A stretch of DNA of 64,000 nucleotides from Myotis daubentonii (lineage: Eukaryota; Chordata; Mammalia; Chiroptera; Vespertilionidae). The DNA is taken from contig NC_081841.1 of assembly GCF_963259705.1 (NCBI RefSeq), forward strand, positions 27,641,244 to 27,705,243, written 5' to 3'. The position numbers were made by a program, and so were the translations under genes. The notes beneath the pieces were generated by a model. That model saw only the letters and a program-made list of their open reading frames with translations. It did no database searches and had not been told where the DNA came from. This document shows, in pieces, positions 45,828 through 58,935 of the stretch; position 1 is the stretch's first letter; every line of letters starts with the position of its first letter.

Positions 45828-46365
45828 TATGCATATATGTTCCCCGATTAATCTCTCTCCACCCACCCCCACCCCTGCCTTCTCTCTGAGATTCATTAGT
45901 TTGTTCCATGCTTCTATGTCTCTGGATCTATTTTGTTCATCAGTTTATTTTGTTCATTAAATTCCACATATGAGTGAGATCATGTGATACTTGTCTTCCT
46001 CTGACTGGCTTACTTTGCTTAGCATTATACTCTCCAGGTCCCTCCATGCTGTCTCAAAGGTTAAGAGATCCTTCATTTTTACAGCTGCGTAGTATTCCAT
46101 GATGTAAATGTGCTGCAGCTTTTTAATCCATTCATCTACTGGTGGGCACTTGGGCTATTTCCAGATCTTAGCTGTTGTAAATTGTTCTGCTATGAACATA
46201 GGGGTATATATAGTATTTTTCAATTGGTATTTTGGGTTTCTTAGGAGGTATTCCTAGAAGTGGGATTACTGGATCAAATGTGAGTTCCATTTTTAATTTT
46301 TTGAGGAAACTCCATACTGTTTTCCACAGTGGCTGCACCAGTCTGCATTCCCTTTGAATCATTAT
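45828..46365 (-). repeat. bat L1 3' end and ORF2 end, antisense
   Basis: On the minus strand it encodes the end of L1 ORF2 ([20 protein letters not shown] near 46320-46362) and then the 3' UTR. ACATATGAGTGAGATCATGT and GTAGTATTCCATGATGTAAA are typical. It is 5'-truncated. Confidence 0.88.
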
Positions 46366-48529
46366 GTTTATATGAAGGCAGAAGAGCTTTTTAGGCCTTT
46401 GGCTACATATGATGCCTCAGCCACAGGGAGAAATACTTCTATACGTAGGTGACTGACTCCATTAGGGCTGGTAAAGCCCAGATATCATAGGAGGTTGGCT
46501 TTACTTTAGGGCTATGAATTCATTATGGAAGGAAATAGGGTAGACTGAAACTCTGTAGATTAAACACTTAATTCAGTCATGGATGTGGGAAAACAACAAC
46601 AACAACAACCAAAAACCCCCACACCGAACAATCAGCAAACCATGGGTCTTGACATTTGCCTGACTTCGGTTCAAATCTTGCCTCTGCCATGAACAGATAT
46701 GTAACTTTGGGCAAGTTACTTAAACGTTGATGCTAGTTTCTCTTCTTTAAATGGGGATATGAAAACATTCCTCCAGAGCCAGTGCAAGGAGGTGAATGAA
46801 ATAAATCATGTGAAATGTAAGTGGGTTGCAGACCATCAGTAAAAAATAGGTACTAGCATTAAGGTTACAAATTTTTTAATTTTTCTTAATCCACTTACTA
46901 CCATCATCATGATGATTCTCCAAGTCTCTGCTTGCTTTTTTTTACCCAGACATTTGATTAATTAGATCTCATTATTTTGAAAATGTAAAAAAAACCCCGA
47001 CTCAAACTATTTTTGTCAGCCTTCTTTTTGTGTAAGTTGTACTATACTGCCCACATAAGGATACTTAATATTCAAATAGAATTGTCCAAAAACACTTTGC
47101 TCTGTAAAATATTCATTGGAAGTATTGTATCATCGACTTTGGACATCTAATAATTTATCTTATTTTAACTTAATAAGTTGGCTAATATTTCTGTTAGAAT
47201 CTTTATTTGATAGCTGTTAGTTTCCTAAATTCACAAGGTGGCCCATGACCTTGGAAAAAAAGATTAAAGCATCAGTTAGATGCATGTAAACATAAACAAT
47301 GTACCCTTTTGTAGGGTTTGCCACTTGAATTTACTTTAGAAATACTTACTGTAAGAAAAAAGCAAAGAAAGGCCAGAGAAAGAGCAGTGCCTCAGTAATT
47401 CCACTCTCCATTTTCAAATAGATTCTGTCCTCACCACTGCCTCATATCCTATAAAAATTACTCAATGTGTTTGTCAGTATTGGAATTAAAAATAAGAGTC
47501 TTCATTAAAATAAAATAGACTAAATCAGTTCAAGTGATAAAACTATTTTACAAATTCAGTTCAGACCGCAAGGAGCCAAGTTTGGGGGGCACTTATTAAA
47601 ACATTTTTAAGATGGTGTGGGGCTTGTCTCTTGCATTTTAGATACATAATTGGTATTCTAGTTAAGGCTCAGAGCTAAATGGAAGTAGCTACCCAATGGA
47701 CTACCTTTTATGACCTATAGATTTAAAGCACATATTTTCTAACTTTAAATAATTAAAAAATAGTTATTTCTGTTTAGAGAATTTAATATTTCAATTTCTT
47801 GTACATATGGAACAACTTTAAATTGAGAATAGGACTGATCTATTGCAATCCTGATTTTACCCCCATTTTCTTGTTTGGATTTTTTTTTTTCTTATGATTC
47901 ATTTTGGGTCAGCTGTTCTACTTCAGGAATTTAAATTCTTGATCTTTAGGCTTTTGATATTAGAGACTTTAAGTTTTCTTTCCCTTGGCAACCAGCTTTA
48001 ATTGCACCAATAAGAGTTCTTTCTGTGATCATAACTAAAAGGGCTGTTTGCAGTTTGCTTTTAAAAATATTCCCTCTCCTCTAAGATCTCTTGTGTCCTT
48101 TCATGTTAAAAAAGCAGAAATTAGTCACTGCTATACAGGATGTCCCCCTAATTTGAATCCTGAGTATATCTTTTTTTCCCCCAGTGAGGTAGTTTCTGTT
48201 ACTTGACTCCATAACAAATTATAACATTTTTGTACTGTCTCATTACCTATAAATCACTTTCATATTCTCATTTGAACTTTATAATAAGCCTACGAAATAG
48301 TAGACTCACTTGTTGAACCCCTGAACTTAAATATTGACTGAATAAAATGTAAATATTACATCTTATTTTTTAAAGTGGGTATTCCAAGCATTGCAAAGTT
48401 AAAATTATTTTTTAAAGTCACTAGGTAGAATTTGGACTCTTCTTTTCAGTTTTTCTAGATCACAGGGCAAGGTTTTTTCCTACTACATGATATCACACTG
48501 AGCATATTTGGGACTTCAGTTTTTGTTAT
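46366..48529. other. intergenic, AT-rich, unassigned
   Basis: MIR-like SINE in sense at 46645-46850 (TTTGGGCAAGTTACTTAAAC). No gene or other named repeat is supported. Confidence 0.4.
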
Positions 48530-49027
48530 TATTATTGTTAAAGTAAAATTTACATAGAGTGAAATATTCTGTTATTAAGTGTATAATCTGAGTTTTGAGA
48601 AATGGATTCATATGTACAAAACCAACATGCTAGTCAAGGTATTGAATATTTCTATTTCCCCCAAATTCGCTGGGGACCTTTCCTATAACTCCCACCCCAG
48701 ACAATCAAAGCTCTGATTTCTTTTCCCACTATAGTTTAGTTTTGCTTGGTTGAAATATCCTTATAAGTAGGATTATATAATAGAGAGGCTACTCTGTCCT
48801 ACTTCTTTCACCCAGCATAATGTCTAAATAGCTTATTGTATAAATGTTTATTATATTTTATTGCTGAGTATGTACCACAGTTTTTCATCCATTCTCCTGT
48901 TCACTAGCAGTTAGGTTGTTCATTACTAGTATATTTAGCTATTATAAATCAAACTGCTATAAGCATTTGTGTACAAGTTTCTTTGTGAATACAAATTTTC
49001 ATTTTTGCTAAGAGAGTTGCTAGGTTA
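48530..49027 (-). repeat. long antisense L1, part 1
   Basis: Backward L1 text (TTTCACCCAGCATAATGTC, ATTGCTGAGTATGTACCACA). The same L1 continues after each Helitron below, to about 51400. Confidence 0.75.
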
Positions 49028-49636
49028 TTTATAATAATAAAAGAGTAATATGCTAATTAGACTGGACAGCTGAACGACCTTCTGGACATCATTCTGGACG
49101 ACCTTCCTGAATGACCAGTGGGTGGGGGTCGGGGCCAGCAAGCCTGCTCTGCCTGGCCAGCCATGGTGGTCCCAGTGCTGCTCCTGCAGTGGCGCAGGGA
49201 CAGGGGGCAGTGCAGTTCTGGAGCCTCTGCAGAGGCTGGACGGGGTGCAACCGTGGTGTCTCAACCTCCCACAGCCCCTCCCCCAGCTGGCCTGGCCCCA
49301 GATCACCCTCCCCCCAACCAGTGGGTGGGGGCGGGGCCAGCACTAAGAAGCAGCAAGCCCAGCTTCTGGTTGAGCCACACTCTCCCCTCCACCCCCATCA
49401 GCCAAAAGTCGGGCTCATGGCTGGTGAGCACAGTGGAGGTGGTATGAGCCTCTCCGCCTTCACGGCAGGCAGGCGGTAAGGAGCCAAGGGTCCTGGACTG
49501 CGAGAGCCCCGGACTGTGAGAGGGATGTTTGAGTTCCAGCTTAGGCCCAACCCCTGGGGGGGTCCTGGACTGTGAAAGGACACAGGCCAGGCTGAAGCCA
49601 CCCCCCAGTGCATGAATTTTGTGCACTGGGCCTCTA
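49028..49636 (+). mobile_element. Helitron (HeliBat-type) inside L1
   Basis: It starts near TTATAATAATAAAAGAG, then TAATATGCTAATTAGACTGG, and ends GAATTTTGTGCACTGGGCCTCTAG at 49636. Interior: GTGGGTGGGGGCGGGGCCAG present twice. Confidence 0.9.
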
Positions 49637-50854
49637 GTAGGTTAGATAAAAAGCCAAGGCTTTTCCCAAAGTGGTTGTTCTATTTTATGTTTCCATCAAT
49701 AATGTATACTATTCATTCCACTTCCTTGTTGATATTTAGTATTGTCAGTCTTTTAAATTTTAGCCATTGTAATGGGTATATAGTGGATCTCATTATGGTG
49801 TAATTTGCATTCCCTTGGTTAATATGTTGAGCTTTTTTCTTGTCATATTATGCAATTCATGTATCTTTATTAGTGTAGTGTTGAAACCTCCCCCACCCCC
49901 CCAGTTTTAAAATAAATTGTCTTTTTGTCACTGAGTTGTAGATATTCTTTATATATTCTGGATACATATCTTTTGTCAATTGTATGTATTGTGAATGTGT
50001 TCTCTGAGATGGTGCTTGACTCTTTATTTTCTGACGTTGTCCTGATGAATGGCGATCTAACATTTTTTCTCTTATTGTTATTGGTTTCTTCATTCTAAGA
50101 AATATTTGCCTCAACCCAGGTTTCAAAGATGTATTTTTTCTGAATGTTTTATAGATTTAGATTTTACATTTGGGTCTGTAAATTTAATATTTACATTGTG
50201 TCCATTAGTGTGAATTTTTCTGTATGGTGTAATACAGATGTCAAGACTAATGTTTTCCATGTGTATAGCCAGTTTCAGCAACTTTCATTGAAAAGGTGTT
50301 TATTTCCTTATTGAATACTTTATCTTCTTTTCAAGTCAGTTGACTGTATAAGCATATTTGTTCATGGACCATTTTTTTTTTTTGATCCTTATGCCAACAT
50401 TGCAATATTTTAATTACTGTAGGTTAAGAGCAAGTCTTGAAATGATAGTGTCTTCCAATGATTTTGTCCAAATACTTCCATTTAAAGTTTAGAAATAGTC
50501 TGTTAACTTTAGTGAAATCCTGCTGAGATTATAATTAGATTGTATTCCAATTTATAGATCAAATTGGGGAGAATTAACAGTTTAACAATATTGAGTGTTT
50601 CAACCCATGAACTTAGGACATCCTTTCATTTACATAGGTCCTTGATTTCTCTGTTCAGTGCTATGTAGTTTTCAGTATATAGACCTTTAGATGCCCTGTT
50701 AAGTTTATTCCTCAGTATTTTGTTTTGATAGTATTGTGAATAGAATTTTTAAGTTTATTTTTAATTGTGTAGCACAGAATATGGAAATAAATTAATTTTG
50801 CATTTTGACTTTGCATCGAGAGCTTCATAACTTCACATAGTTGTTTCATAGATT
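49637..50854 (-). repeat. long antisense L1, part 2
   Basis: Continuation of the L1 ORF2 region in reverse (TTTTTGTCACTGAGTTGTAG, TTCTGGATACATATCTTTTG). Confidence 0.75.
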
Positions 50855-51255
50855 ACTCAGATGCTAAGCGACCGGCTGATCAGCTGACCAGCCAGTAGCT
50901 ATGATGCGCACTGACCACCAGGGGGCAGATGCTCCACGCAGGAGCTGCTGAGTGACAGCAACTTTGCAGAGTGCCCTCTCGCACTCCAGGACTTCTCAGA
51001 GGATGTCGGACTGCTGGTTTCAGCCCAATCCCACAGGCCAGGCCAAGGGACCCCACCTGCCGGAGGGACCCCGCTCACTCCACAGATGCTCTTTGAGCCC
51101 TGGCGCTGCCCCAGGTGTGGCTGGCTGCGAAGGGACCATGGGAAGTTGGCACCAGGGCGTGTCCAGCCCTTCTTGCCTAGTCCTAGTCCCACCCCGCTGG
51201 CCACCTTCTAATTAATTACTTTCAATGTGCACAAATTCGTGTACCGGGCCTCTGG
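50855..51255 (+). mobile_element. Helitron (HeliBat-type), decayed ends, inside L1
   Basis: The 5' part is missing the TCCTATATAATA start. It has CCAGTAGCTATGATGCGCAC, one CCACCAGGGGGCAG, and the end GTGCACAAATTCGTGTACC then GGGCCTCTGG. Confidence 0.85.
50915..50928 (+). promoter_or_regulatory. CTCF-core-like motif inside Helitron
   Basis: Perfect CCACCAGGGGGCAG. The inverted partner is deleted in this copy. Confidence 0.4.
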
Positions 51256-51473
51256 TTTGTACATAAAAATCATGTTACCTGCAAATAGATAATTTTTCTA
51301 ATTTTTATATAGTTTATATTTTTCTTGGCTTATTGCACTGTATTACATAACTTAAATAAGTTTAAACTTTTAGGAGAATTTTCTTAGTTCTCTAGAGCAA
51401 TGGTTTTCAAAGTCTTAGACAAACAGCTTCAGTATCACCTGGGGAACTGTTAGAAATAAAAATTGATTGGTCT
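51256..51473 (-). repeat. long antisense L1, part 3, then MER5-like piece
   Basis: L1 text to about 51395, then AGCAATGGTTTTCAAAGTCT and CACCTGGGGAACTGTTAGAA of MER5A type. Confidence 0.55.
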
Positions 51474-51650
51474 CCCCCAGCTGGTGTGACTCAGTGGTTG
51501 AGTGTCATCCTGTGAATCAGGAAGTCACTGTTCGATTCCCTGTCAGGGCACATGCCCTGGTTTCAGGCTCCATCCCCAGTGGGAGGCATGCAGGAGACAG
51601 CTGATCAATGATTCTCTCTCATCATTGATGTTTCTCTCTCTCCCCCTTCT
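51474..51650 (+). mobile_element. Ves SINE, sense
   Basis: tRNA-like head CAGCTGGTGTGACTCAGTGG and GTTCGATTCCCTGTCAGGGC, then GGGAGGCATGCAGGAG and a TTTCTCTCTCTCCCC tail. The only full sense copy noticed. Confidence 0.9.
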
Positions 51651-51761
51651 AATATTGATGTATTCAAAAACATAGCTTGGGATACTGGTTTGAAAATTTT
51701 ATGCTTTGTAGTTTAATATGTGCCTATTTATTGTTTTGGTAAAAGTAACCACAGTGTACAA

Positions 51762-52210
51762 TCCTATATAATAAAAGGGTAATATGCAAATTGACCCTAA
51801 TAGCAGAGTGACCAGAACGACCACTCAACCAGTCACTATGATGTGCACTAACCACCTCTCGGTCCCTTTCCCCAGTCGGTGGCTCCCATTGCCCGGTGGT
51901 GAATGGGGAACTGGGGGTGGGTGGTGGGGGACACTGGTGGTGCTAGGCTAAGGCCCCTACCCCGCCGGTTGCCCCACACACAGAGGGCAACCCATGGCAA
52001 GGCTGGGACTAGTGAGTGGGTGGGAATGGCTGACCTCTCCATCCCTCCCCTAGGCCAGCAGGCTCTAATTGCCCGATGGCGAATGGGGAACTGGGGATGG
52101 GTGACGGCAGGGAGTGAGACTGGCTGCCAGCAGCTAAGGAAGATGGCCCTGATTGCAGACCAGGACTATGGACCATACCCACACACGAATTTCATGCACC
52201 GGGCCTCTAG
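51762..52210 (+). mobile_element. Helitron (HeliBat-type)
   Basis: It starts TCCTATATAATAAAAGGG and ends CACGAATTTCATGCACC then GGGCCTCTAG. The CTCF-like arm is lost (AACCACCTCTCGG). GGCGAATGGGGAACTGGGG occurs twice. Confidence 0.95.
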
Positions 52211-53019
52211 TATTTAATAAAATGTTCACCATTGCTATAGACATCCTAAGCACCTTTATCATAACTGCAAACACTGAAAATGTTAGCAGCAAATGCTTGT
52301 TTATGCTTCAACTTTTAAAATATGAAATCTAGCCCATATGAATAAAATGAGATTTTACTTTCTCAGGCAAATCTGTTTTCACTATGGCCACAGAGAAATC
52401 AGTTACCATAATAGGCAAGATTATTTGCCCATTCATTCACTTATTAAATTACTGTCTAACAATACTCATTTCTACTTCCTCGCCCAGGAACACAATTTGA
52501 CCTTTCATTATGAATTGCTAAATAAAATTGAAAATTCATGTATTCATTGTCCTATTTGAAAAGAATGGTATTTATGTTTCCTTGCTTGTCAAAGTTAATT
52601 TTGGGGAGATTGGTTGTAGTCAAGTCTTGTTAAATGAGCTTTCAAGAGTGGAGTCATAGGTTTGTTGGGATTAAAAAGACTCATAAAGATAACTGACTAC
52701 CTACAATGGAAACTGAAGTTTCTTTCCTATGAAAATTATAAGATATTGAGTGTCTGATGCTGGCATTACCGCCACTCACATATGGGATTTTGTACATTGA
52801 AATGAATTCCATCAAGTCAGCTAGAAATAACCAGATGCATTCTAAATAATTGCTAAAAGAAACCCTCACAAATTAAGTCTGAGGTAGGGTTATATTAAAT
52901 AGTTATTTTTGCTGTTATGGTAAAAAATCTTTATATTCATAATAATGCTTTTAGAAATGAGACATGTGCAATATTTTCCACATTGTTTAGCTTGCTTACT
53001 GCTTATACTCTCCTTAAGG
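52211..53019. other. intergenic, unassigned
   Basis: AT-rich. Nothing recognised. Confidence 0.4.
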
Positions 53020-53258
53020 CTCTATGGCAGTGGTTCTCAACCTTCCTAATGCCGCGACCCTTTAATACAGTTCCTCATGTTGTGGTGACCCCCAATTTCA
53101 TTGTTAAAAAATGAACATAATTAAAGCATAGTGATTAATCACAAAAACAATATGTAATTATATATGTGTTTTCCGATGGTCTTAGTCGATCCCTGTGAAA
53201 AGGTCATTTGACCCCCAAAGGGGTCGTGACCCACAGGTTGAGAACCACTGCTCTATGG
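53020..53258 (+). mobile_element. SPIN hAT element, deletion derivative with perfect target duplication
   Basis: Body 53028-53250, 223 bp, from CAGTGGTTCTCAACCTTCC to GGTTGAGAACCACTG. It has 8-bp target duplications CTCTATGG at 53020-53027 and 53251-53258. Compared with the copy at 23227 about 90 bp of the middle is missing. Confidence 0.95.
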
Positions 53259-54764
53259 GGTCCTGTGAGATTCCTAAAGAAAGGTGTTGGAAACTTTTGA
53301 GCTTGAGGGGAGGATACAAAACTAATTCACTAAAATTAGGTATACTATAATGTATTGTAATTCTAATAAACACTGAAAGAAGAATTGATTGAAATGATTA
53401 AAGCAGTCGATTTAGGTGATATTGACACTGAAAGAAGGGAGGAACACTTGGCCTAATTGCCTTCATCTATAAGACTTTTCTGTGTATGTTAATCTCCCCT
53501 TTTGTAAGATGGCTATGTATGTCACTGGAACCTTCTGAAGAACTGAAACTAAAAAGATGATTGAGTAAATGCAGCGCTAAATATCACTGCTAACCACCGA
53601 TATTTGTAAACCAGTGTTAGTCTAGTGTGTACAAGCTAGCTCAAAGATCAGGTTATGGAAAGATTCCTAATCAGCATCCTAACTCAGTGACTGGGACCTG
53701 TAGGAATGTCACATGTCCTTTCTGGTCTCAGTTCCCTTCCTTATGAACTAAGGTTGTTGAACTAGACAATCTATGTTTCTTTCTGGTATTTTATCTTACA
53801 TGTTGAATTTCACAGATTAAACTTTTATCTTTCTGGTTACAACTGTGATCATTTGAATTTATATAGGTCTTCGTGACAATTGGCATCATAAATTTCAAGA
53901 ACATTTGAAAAATACCAACTGGAATTTTCTGTCAGGTTTAGTTAATTACAGATATAAATGTATTTTCAGTGGAACTTATAGAGAAAGGAAATAAAATATC
54001 TTTCACCCCAGCAGTGATGTCCAGCCCTTAACTAGAAGTGAAGTGTTTCATCATTTTAAAGTATAAAATGCCTCTCAGTGCTGCCCTTATCCAGTGCCCT
54101 TCTGCTATTTATCCATTCTGGCATGTTAACTTTTTTACTTGATTGATGAGTAAATTGAGATTGAAATAGGAATGGAAAGGGACTTGTGTTTAAGTCATTG
54201 TGAATAAAAATGGCTGGTAGGTTGTACTGCTTTTTACTATTTTGAGAAAGGAGTGTTTATCTTCTCCACACTGTTTAGGAATAAAACAACTTTCCATCAA
54301 ATACAGATATACATGTATGACCCTAAAATAAGGTGGTTTGGGATATGAGAAGAGTCTGTGGTTGGTGTGTAGTCTTTTGTTATTGGCCAAGCCCAAATGC
54401 AGCTATGTCTTCTAGACCACTCAGGAAAACTACTCTTAAGAGGTGCAATTCTAATGAAATAAAAGTGCTCTTGCTTTCTTCCATATACTTACAATCTTCA
54501 ATATTTGTAACAGTTTACTATAATGAATAGGAATCTTGCCTTCTCTTACTTTATGAAAAAGTATAGTTTACAATGTATAACTAGATGAAAGGAGTATTTA
54601 GCATAATTTGAGGACAAAAATCTTTTTCATAGGTTTTTAAAAGAAGATGGAGTACAGCAAATTTCCGAAGTATCCTGAAGGTATACTCCTGTAATTGTAT
54701 TATGCTAGAGTTATGGTTTTGTTAACCAGTGTAGATGTACGTATCTATATCATTTCATGAATAA
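53259..54764. other. intergenic, unassigned
   Basis: No gene or named repeat supported. Confidence 0.4.
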
Positions 54765-54940
54765 CTATAGTGAGTCTTCACTTAATGTTGTTGATAGGTT
54801 CTGTGACTTTAAGTGAAATGATGTATAATGAAACCAATTTTACAACAGGCTAATTGATATAAGCAAGAGTTAAGTTCTGCTGGCATCTCATCAACATTAT
54901 AATGAAATGATGTTATTCGAGGACCTGCTGCATTTATGAT
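54765..54940. repeat. old DNA-transposon-like repeat
   Basis: AGTCTTCACTTAATGTTGTT and ATTATAATGAAATGATGTTA with GAGGACCTGCTG at opposite ends look like decayed inverted termini. CCAATTTTACAACAGGCTAA and AAGAGTTAAGTTC are a recurrent eutherian repeat text. Family unsure. Confidence 0.4.
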
Positions 54941-56624
54941 TAACAATGACAAATTTCTATGCCAAAGCAGCTTTGCCTATATGTAACTATTATTTCCTCC
55001 CAACTTGTATGATATGATAGATGGCTCACCGTTCTCATTCTGCATGTTTTTTACACAATCCTTTTGAAACAGTTGCCCTCCTTTTATCTGCGCCACTCTC
55101 ACACCCATCCTGCTGTGTGGGCCTGGTCCTCTATCAGCAATGACCTCTATCCCAACACAACATTAAATCAATATCAATTAAATGTTAAAATTTGTCTTTC
55201 TCTGAGGGCAGACATTTGTCTCATTTATCTTTGTAATGTGGGTAGCACTGTGGCCAACGGAACACATAGGAAGAGGTCTAGACTTGTGGTCCTAAACTTT
55301 TTCTTAGGGTCTTGCCTCAAAAAATCAGCTTCTTGGAAACTATGAAATTATTGAAATAGCACTGAGCTGAGCATTTCTGTTATTATTTTGTAGCAAATTG
55401 AGAGCAATTTGCCCAATTTCTCTGAAGTTTTCTCTCTTTCTCCCAACTTCTTCCCCCCATGAGGATTTACTAGTTTATAAGGTCCATAAAGGCAAAGGCA
55501 GACTCTTTTTCATCTGTGTGGATTTTGCAGAGCTCTGGACACAACAGATAAATATTTTCTTGAGTAAATGCTCACCAATTATGTCCGATTGAGAGTCTTA
55601 TTACTATCTCAAGTACAGTGTTTTGCTAGCCACCAACTAGATTATGAGGATGCCATATTTGGGGTTATAAGAGGTGAACATATTATTATAAACATCAGCA
55701 CAAATGTGTCCCTTAGAGAAGATTTTATTTGTTTACAGGAAAAAAGAAAACCTTATTCAGGTTTAGAAACTGAAACCCCTGGGCATGGTGGCAAGCAGGA
55801 GGATGAGCAACAATTCAGATTGTTGGCTCTGCAAAGGAAGGGATAAGAGTGAGGTGAGCGGAGTCAGGAGCCGGGAGGGCTGTGGGCTGTGAGGGATAAA
55901 GGCAGAGGGAAACCATAAATACTTCTTAGGTACAGAAAATCCTTTCTATGACTGGAATCTGTTTGCCTTGCTTCAGTATAGAACCCTTTTTTCATCACCT
56001 TCAAATCTCTAGTTGAGACTGACTGCATTCATGAATAATTTGGGTGAGTGTTTTGTATTTTGTTTTACTTTGATCTTTAGAATTTGAAAAAGATTGCTCA
56101 CATTGAGACTAAAAGATCAAGGACAAGAGAGATCAGGTATCAGGAGACATATGTGGTCACAGGAACAATGCATAAGAATCTTGGGAAGAGCAATAGACTT
56201 CCACAGGCTATGGGAATTCTGAAATATCTTACCTGGATGAGATGGCAAGAAGGGTCTCAGTTAATCAATACCAGATAACCGTAGCATTTACTAAATGCCA
56301 CTTTAAAAATACAGTTAACTATAGTTTCTTATTTTCTTGGCATATTTGAACTTTTCAAGGATGGAATTATATCTTATACCTATTTTGTTTCTCCTTCTCC
56401 CATCTCAAAAACACCGACAAGTGACTTATAGAATAAAGTTTACAGTTGGTCAATTTGAATGAAGAAAATGAATCATAATGAATTTAGGCCATTTCCTCAC
56501 CATTTAGAGCCAATAAATGACCAGACACACACCGATTTCAAAGTACTTTTATTAAAATTGCGAGCAGAGGAGGAATATTCTAAATGTGTTGCCAATAATA
56601 CAGATTCCAAGAAACAATGAGCTC
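54941..56624. other. intergenic, unassigned
   Basis: No exon or named repeat supported. Confidence 0.4.
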
Positions 56625-56815
56625 AGTACCTCTCAGATTTTACTATGCTTCAGAATTAGCTGGAGGGGTTATGAAAACATATTTGGGGGGTTCTGTACAG
56701 AGTTTCTGATTCAGTAGATCTGGGGTGGGGCCCACGACCTTTGCATTTCCAACAAGTTCCCAGAGGAAACCCTGATGCTTCCAACATGAAACCACACTTT
56801 GTGTACCACTGATCA
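56625..56815 (+). repeat. MER5A-like hAT remnant
   Basis: TTCAGAATTAGCTGGAGGGG, TCTGATTCAGTAGATCTGGG and GCATTTCCAACAAGTTCCCA follow the MER5A consensus order. Confidence 0.75.
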
Positions 56816-58105
56816 AGGTGATACATTAAAACACAGAGAGTTCTTCACAGGAAACACAGCAGGAACATTTTGTTCTTGAAATGCCTAAAATATCCTTCAC
56901 TGCCCTGTAGCATAACAAAGCAGAAGGTACTCATATCGTGCTTCCTTAACTCTGCCACCCACCTGGTGTGCCCTTAAATTAACCACAAAATCTATTTGTA
57001 CTCAGGCTTCTTCTTACAGGGGTGCATGGTAACGTGCATATTCTACAGGTTCTTTCCAGTTTTCCTAGAATTAAGACCCTCTTACTACAGAATTGAAAGT
57101 ACTCTTATGAAGAACGTTCACTAAGCTCTAGTGATTCAGCAACATTTCCCCCAGAGGCTTTTGTTACAAGATTCTCTCATCAGCCAGACCCTGAAAAGGA
57201 ACACACTCATAAAAACAAACACACCAGCAATTGACCTTGATCAATCTTTTATGCCTTGTCTAGTACAAAGATATTGAATGTGCCTGATTTAGACTGAGGT
57301 CTAGTCTCTCTACCATCACGCACAGGCCACATGGGATAATGGAGCAGTTACCCTCTGTCTGTACCCAAGGAACGCCTTAGCTCTCAGGGCCTGTGCTCAT
57401 TAGTTCAGTTGGAACAGTCTTCCAAAATAAAGGAAATAACTTTTCCCTTTCCCAAGGTCTCGAAGTAAAAGCCTTTCAAACTCATCTTTTTTTTGTCTTT
57501 CCTGTGGTAAGACAAGATTTATGTTTTAAATTCAGCCATATGGGATAAAAATATTTAAATTGTATTTCTTTCTCAAAAAAGATTCAAGTTCTCTAGAATC
57601 AGAATGCCTCTTGAGGGCTCTGTCTATGCAGAGGTTGGTTTGTGAATTTACAACAGTCACATAATTTGGAGGCAGAAGCAAAGCCTAAACATTAATTTTG
57701 AGCTTCTCTGTATGGCGATATGCATGCAATTTAGTTAATTGTGAGCATTTCAAGTTTATTTTCTCATTAGTCTTGATGTTTGTTCATGTTTTGACATTCA
57801 TTGATGCTGTCTAGACAAAATGGATTCTATTTCTTTATTGTTTAGTGTGGGATAGAGCTTTGAAAGGGGATGAGCTCTGAGTTTGGTGCCCCGTGTCTGT
57901 GAACTGCTGCATGCGTTGCCGAAGGAACTGGGGCAGCATTAGGGAGTCACATCTAGTGTCGGACAGCTCTAATTTTGAGTTTTCTGCTCAGCATCCCTGT
58001 AAGTTCTATGCATTGGACTGACATTTGGATTCTGGAAGGTAGGGGAAAATGATGCAGACAGCAACAGACTTCAAAATTTTAATAAAAATCAAGGTACTCT
58101 TAGAG
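56816..58105. other. intergenic, unassigned
   Basis: Nothing recognised. Confidence 0.4.
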
Positions 58106-58374
58106 CAATGATACACTTTTATTTATTTTATTTTATTTTTTAAAAAATACATTTTATTGATTTTTTACAGATAGGAAGGGAGAGGGATAGAGAGTTAGAA
58201 ACATTGATGAGAGAGAAACATTGATCAGCTGCCTCCTGCACACTCCCCACTGGGGATGTGCCTGCAACCAAGGTACATGCCCTTGACCGGAATCGAACCT
58301 GGGACCCTTGAGCCCGCAGGCTAATGCTCTATCCACTGAGCCAAACCAGTTAGGGCACCAATGATACACTTTTA
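58106..58374 (-). mobile_element. Ves SINE with 16-bp target duplication
   Basis: SINE 58122-58358 in antisense with identical CAATGATACACTTTTA at 58106-58121 and 58359-58374. The head is well preserved (CCACTGAGCCAAACCAGTTA). Confidence 0.96.
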
Positions 58375-58480
58375 AACACAAACTCCCTTTCCTTGATTCT
58401 ACGACAAAAGTGTATTCATGAGTAGGAAGAACACAGGTGCCATTTTGGTTTATTCTAACTTTCTGGGCAAATGTTAATAA

Positions 58481-58935
58481 CTAGAGGCCTGGTGCACGAA
58501 TATCATGCATGAGGGAGGGGTGTCCCTCAGCCCAGCCTGCACTCTTTCCAATCTGGGACTCCTCAAGGGATGTCTGACTGCTGTCTCACAATCCAGGACT
58601 TCTGGCTCCCAGCCGCTCGCCTGCCTGCCTGCCTGATTGTCCCTAACTGCTTCTGCCTGCCAGCCTGATCACCCCCTAACCACTCCCCTGCCAGCCTGTT
58701 TAATGCCTAACTGCTCCCCTGCCGGCCCAATTGCCCTTAACTGCCCTCCCTTGCAGGCCTGGGTCCCCCCCGACTGTTCTTCCCTGTAGGCCCAGTCACC
58801 CCCAACTGCCTTCCCTTGCTGGCCTGGTCACCCCTAACTGCCCTTCCCTGTCAGCCATCTTTGACCACATGGGGGCAGCCATCTTGTGTGTTGGAGTGAT
58901 AGTCAATTTACATATTTCCTCTTTATTATATAGGA
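58481..58935 (-). mobile_element. Helitron (HeliBat-type), minus
   Basis: Left CTAGAGGCCTGGTGCACG; right CTTTATTATATAGGA. Interior units of CCCTAACTGCCCTTCCCTG type are the reverse of the repeats at 35960-36290. Confidence 0.95.

Noticed and set aside
46168..46362. Host gene on the minus strand
   Set aside because: The reading frame is the conserved end of L1 ORF2, as is the one at 6288-6512.
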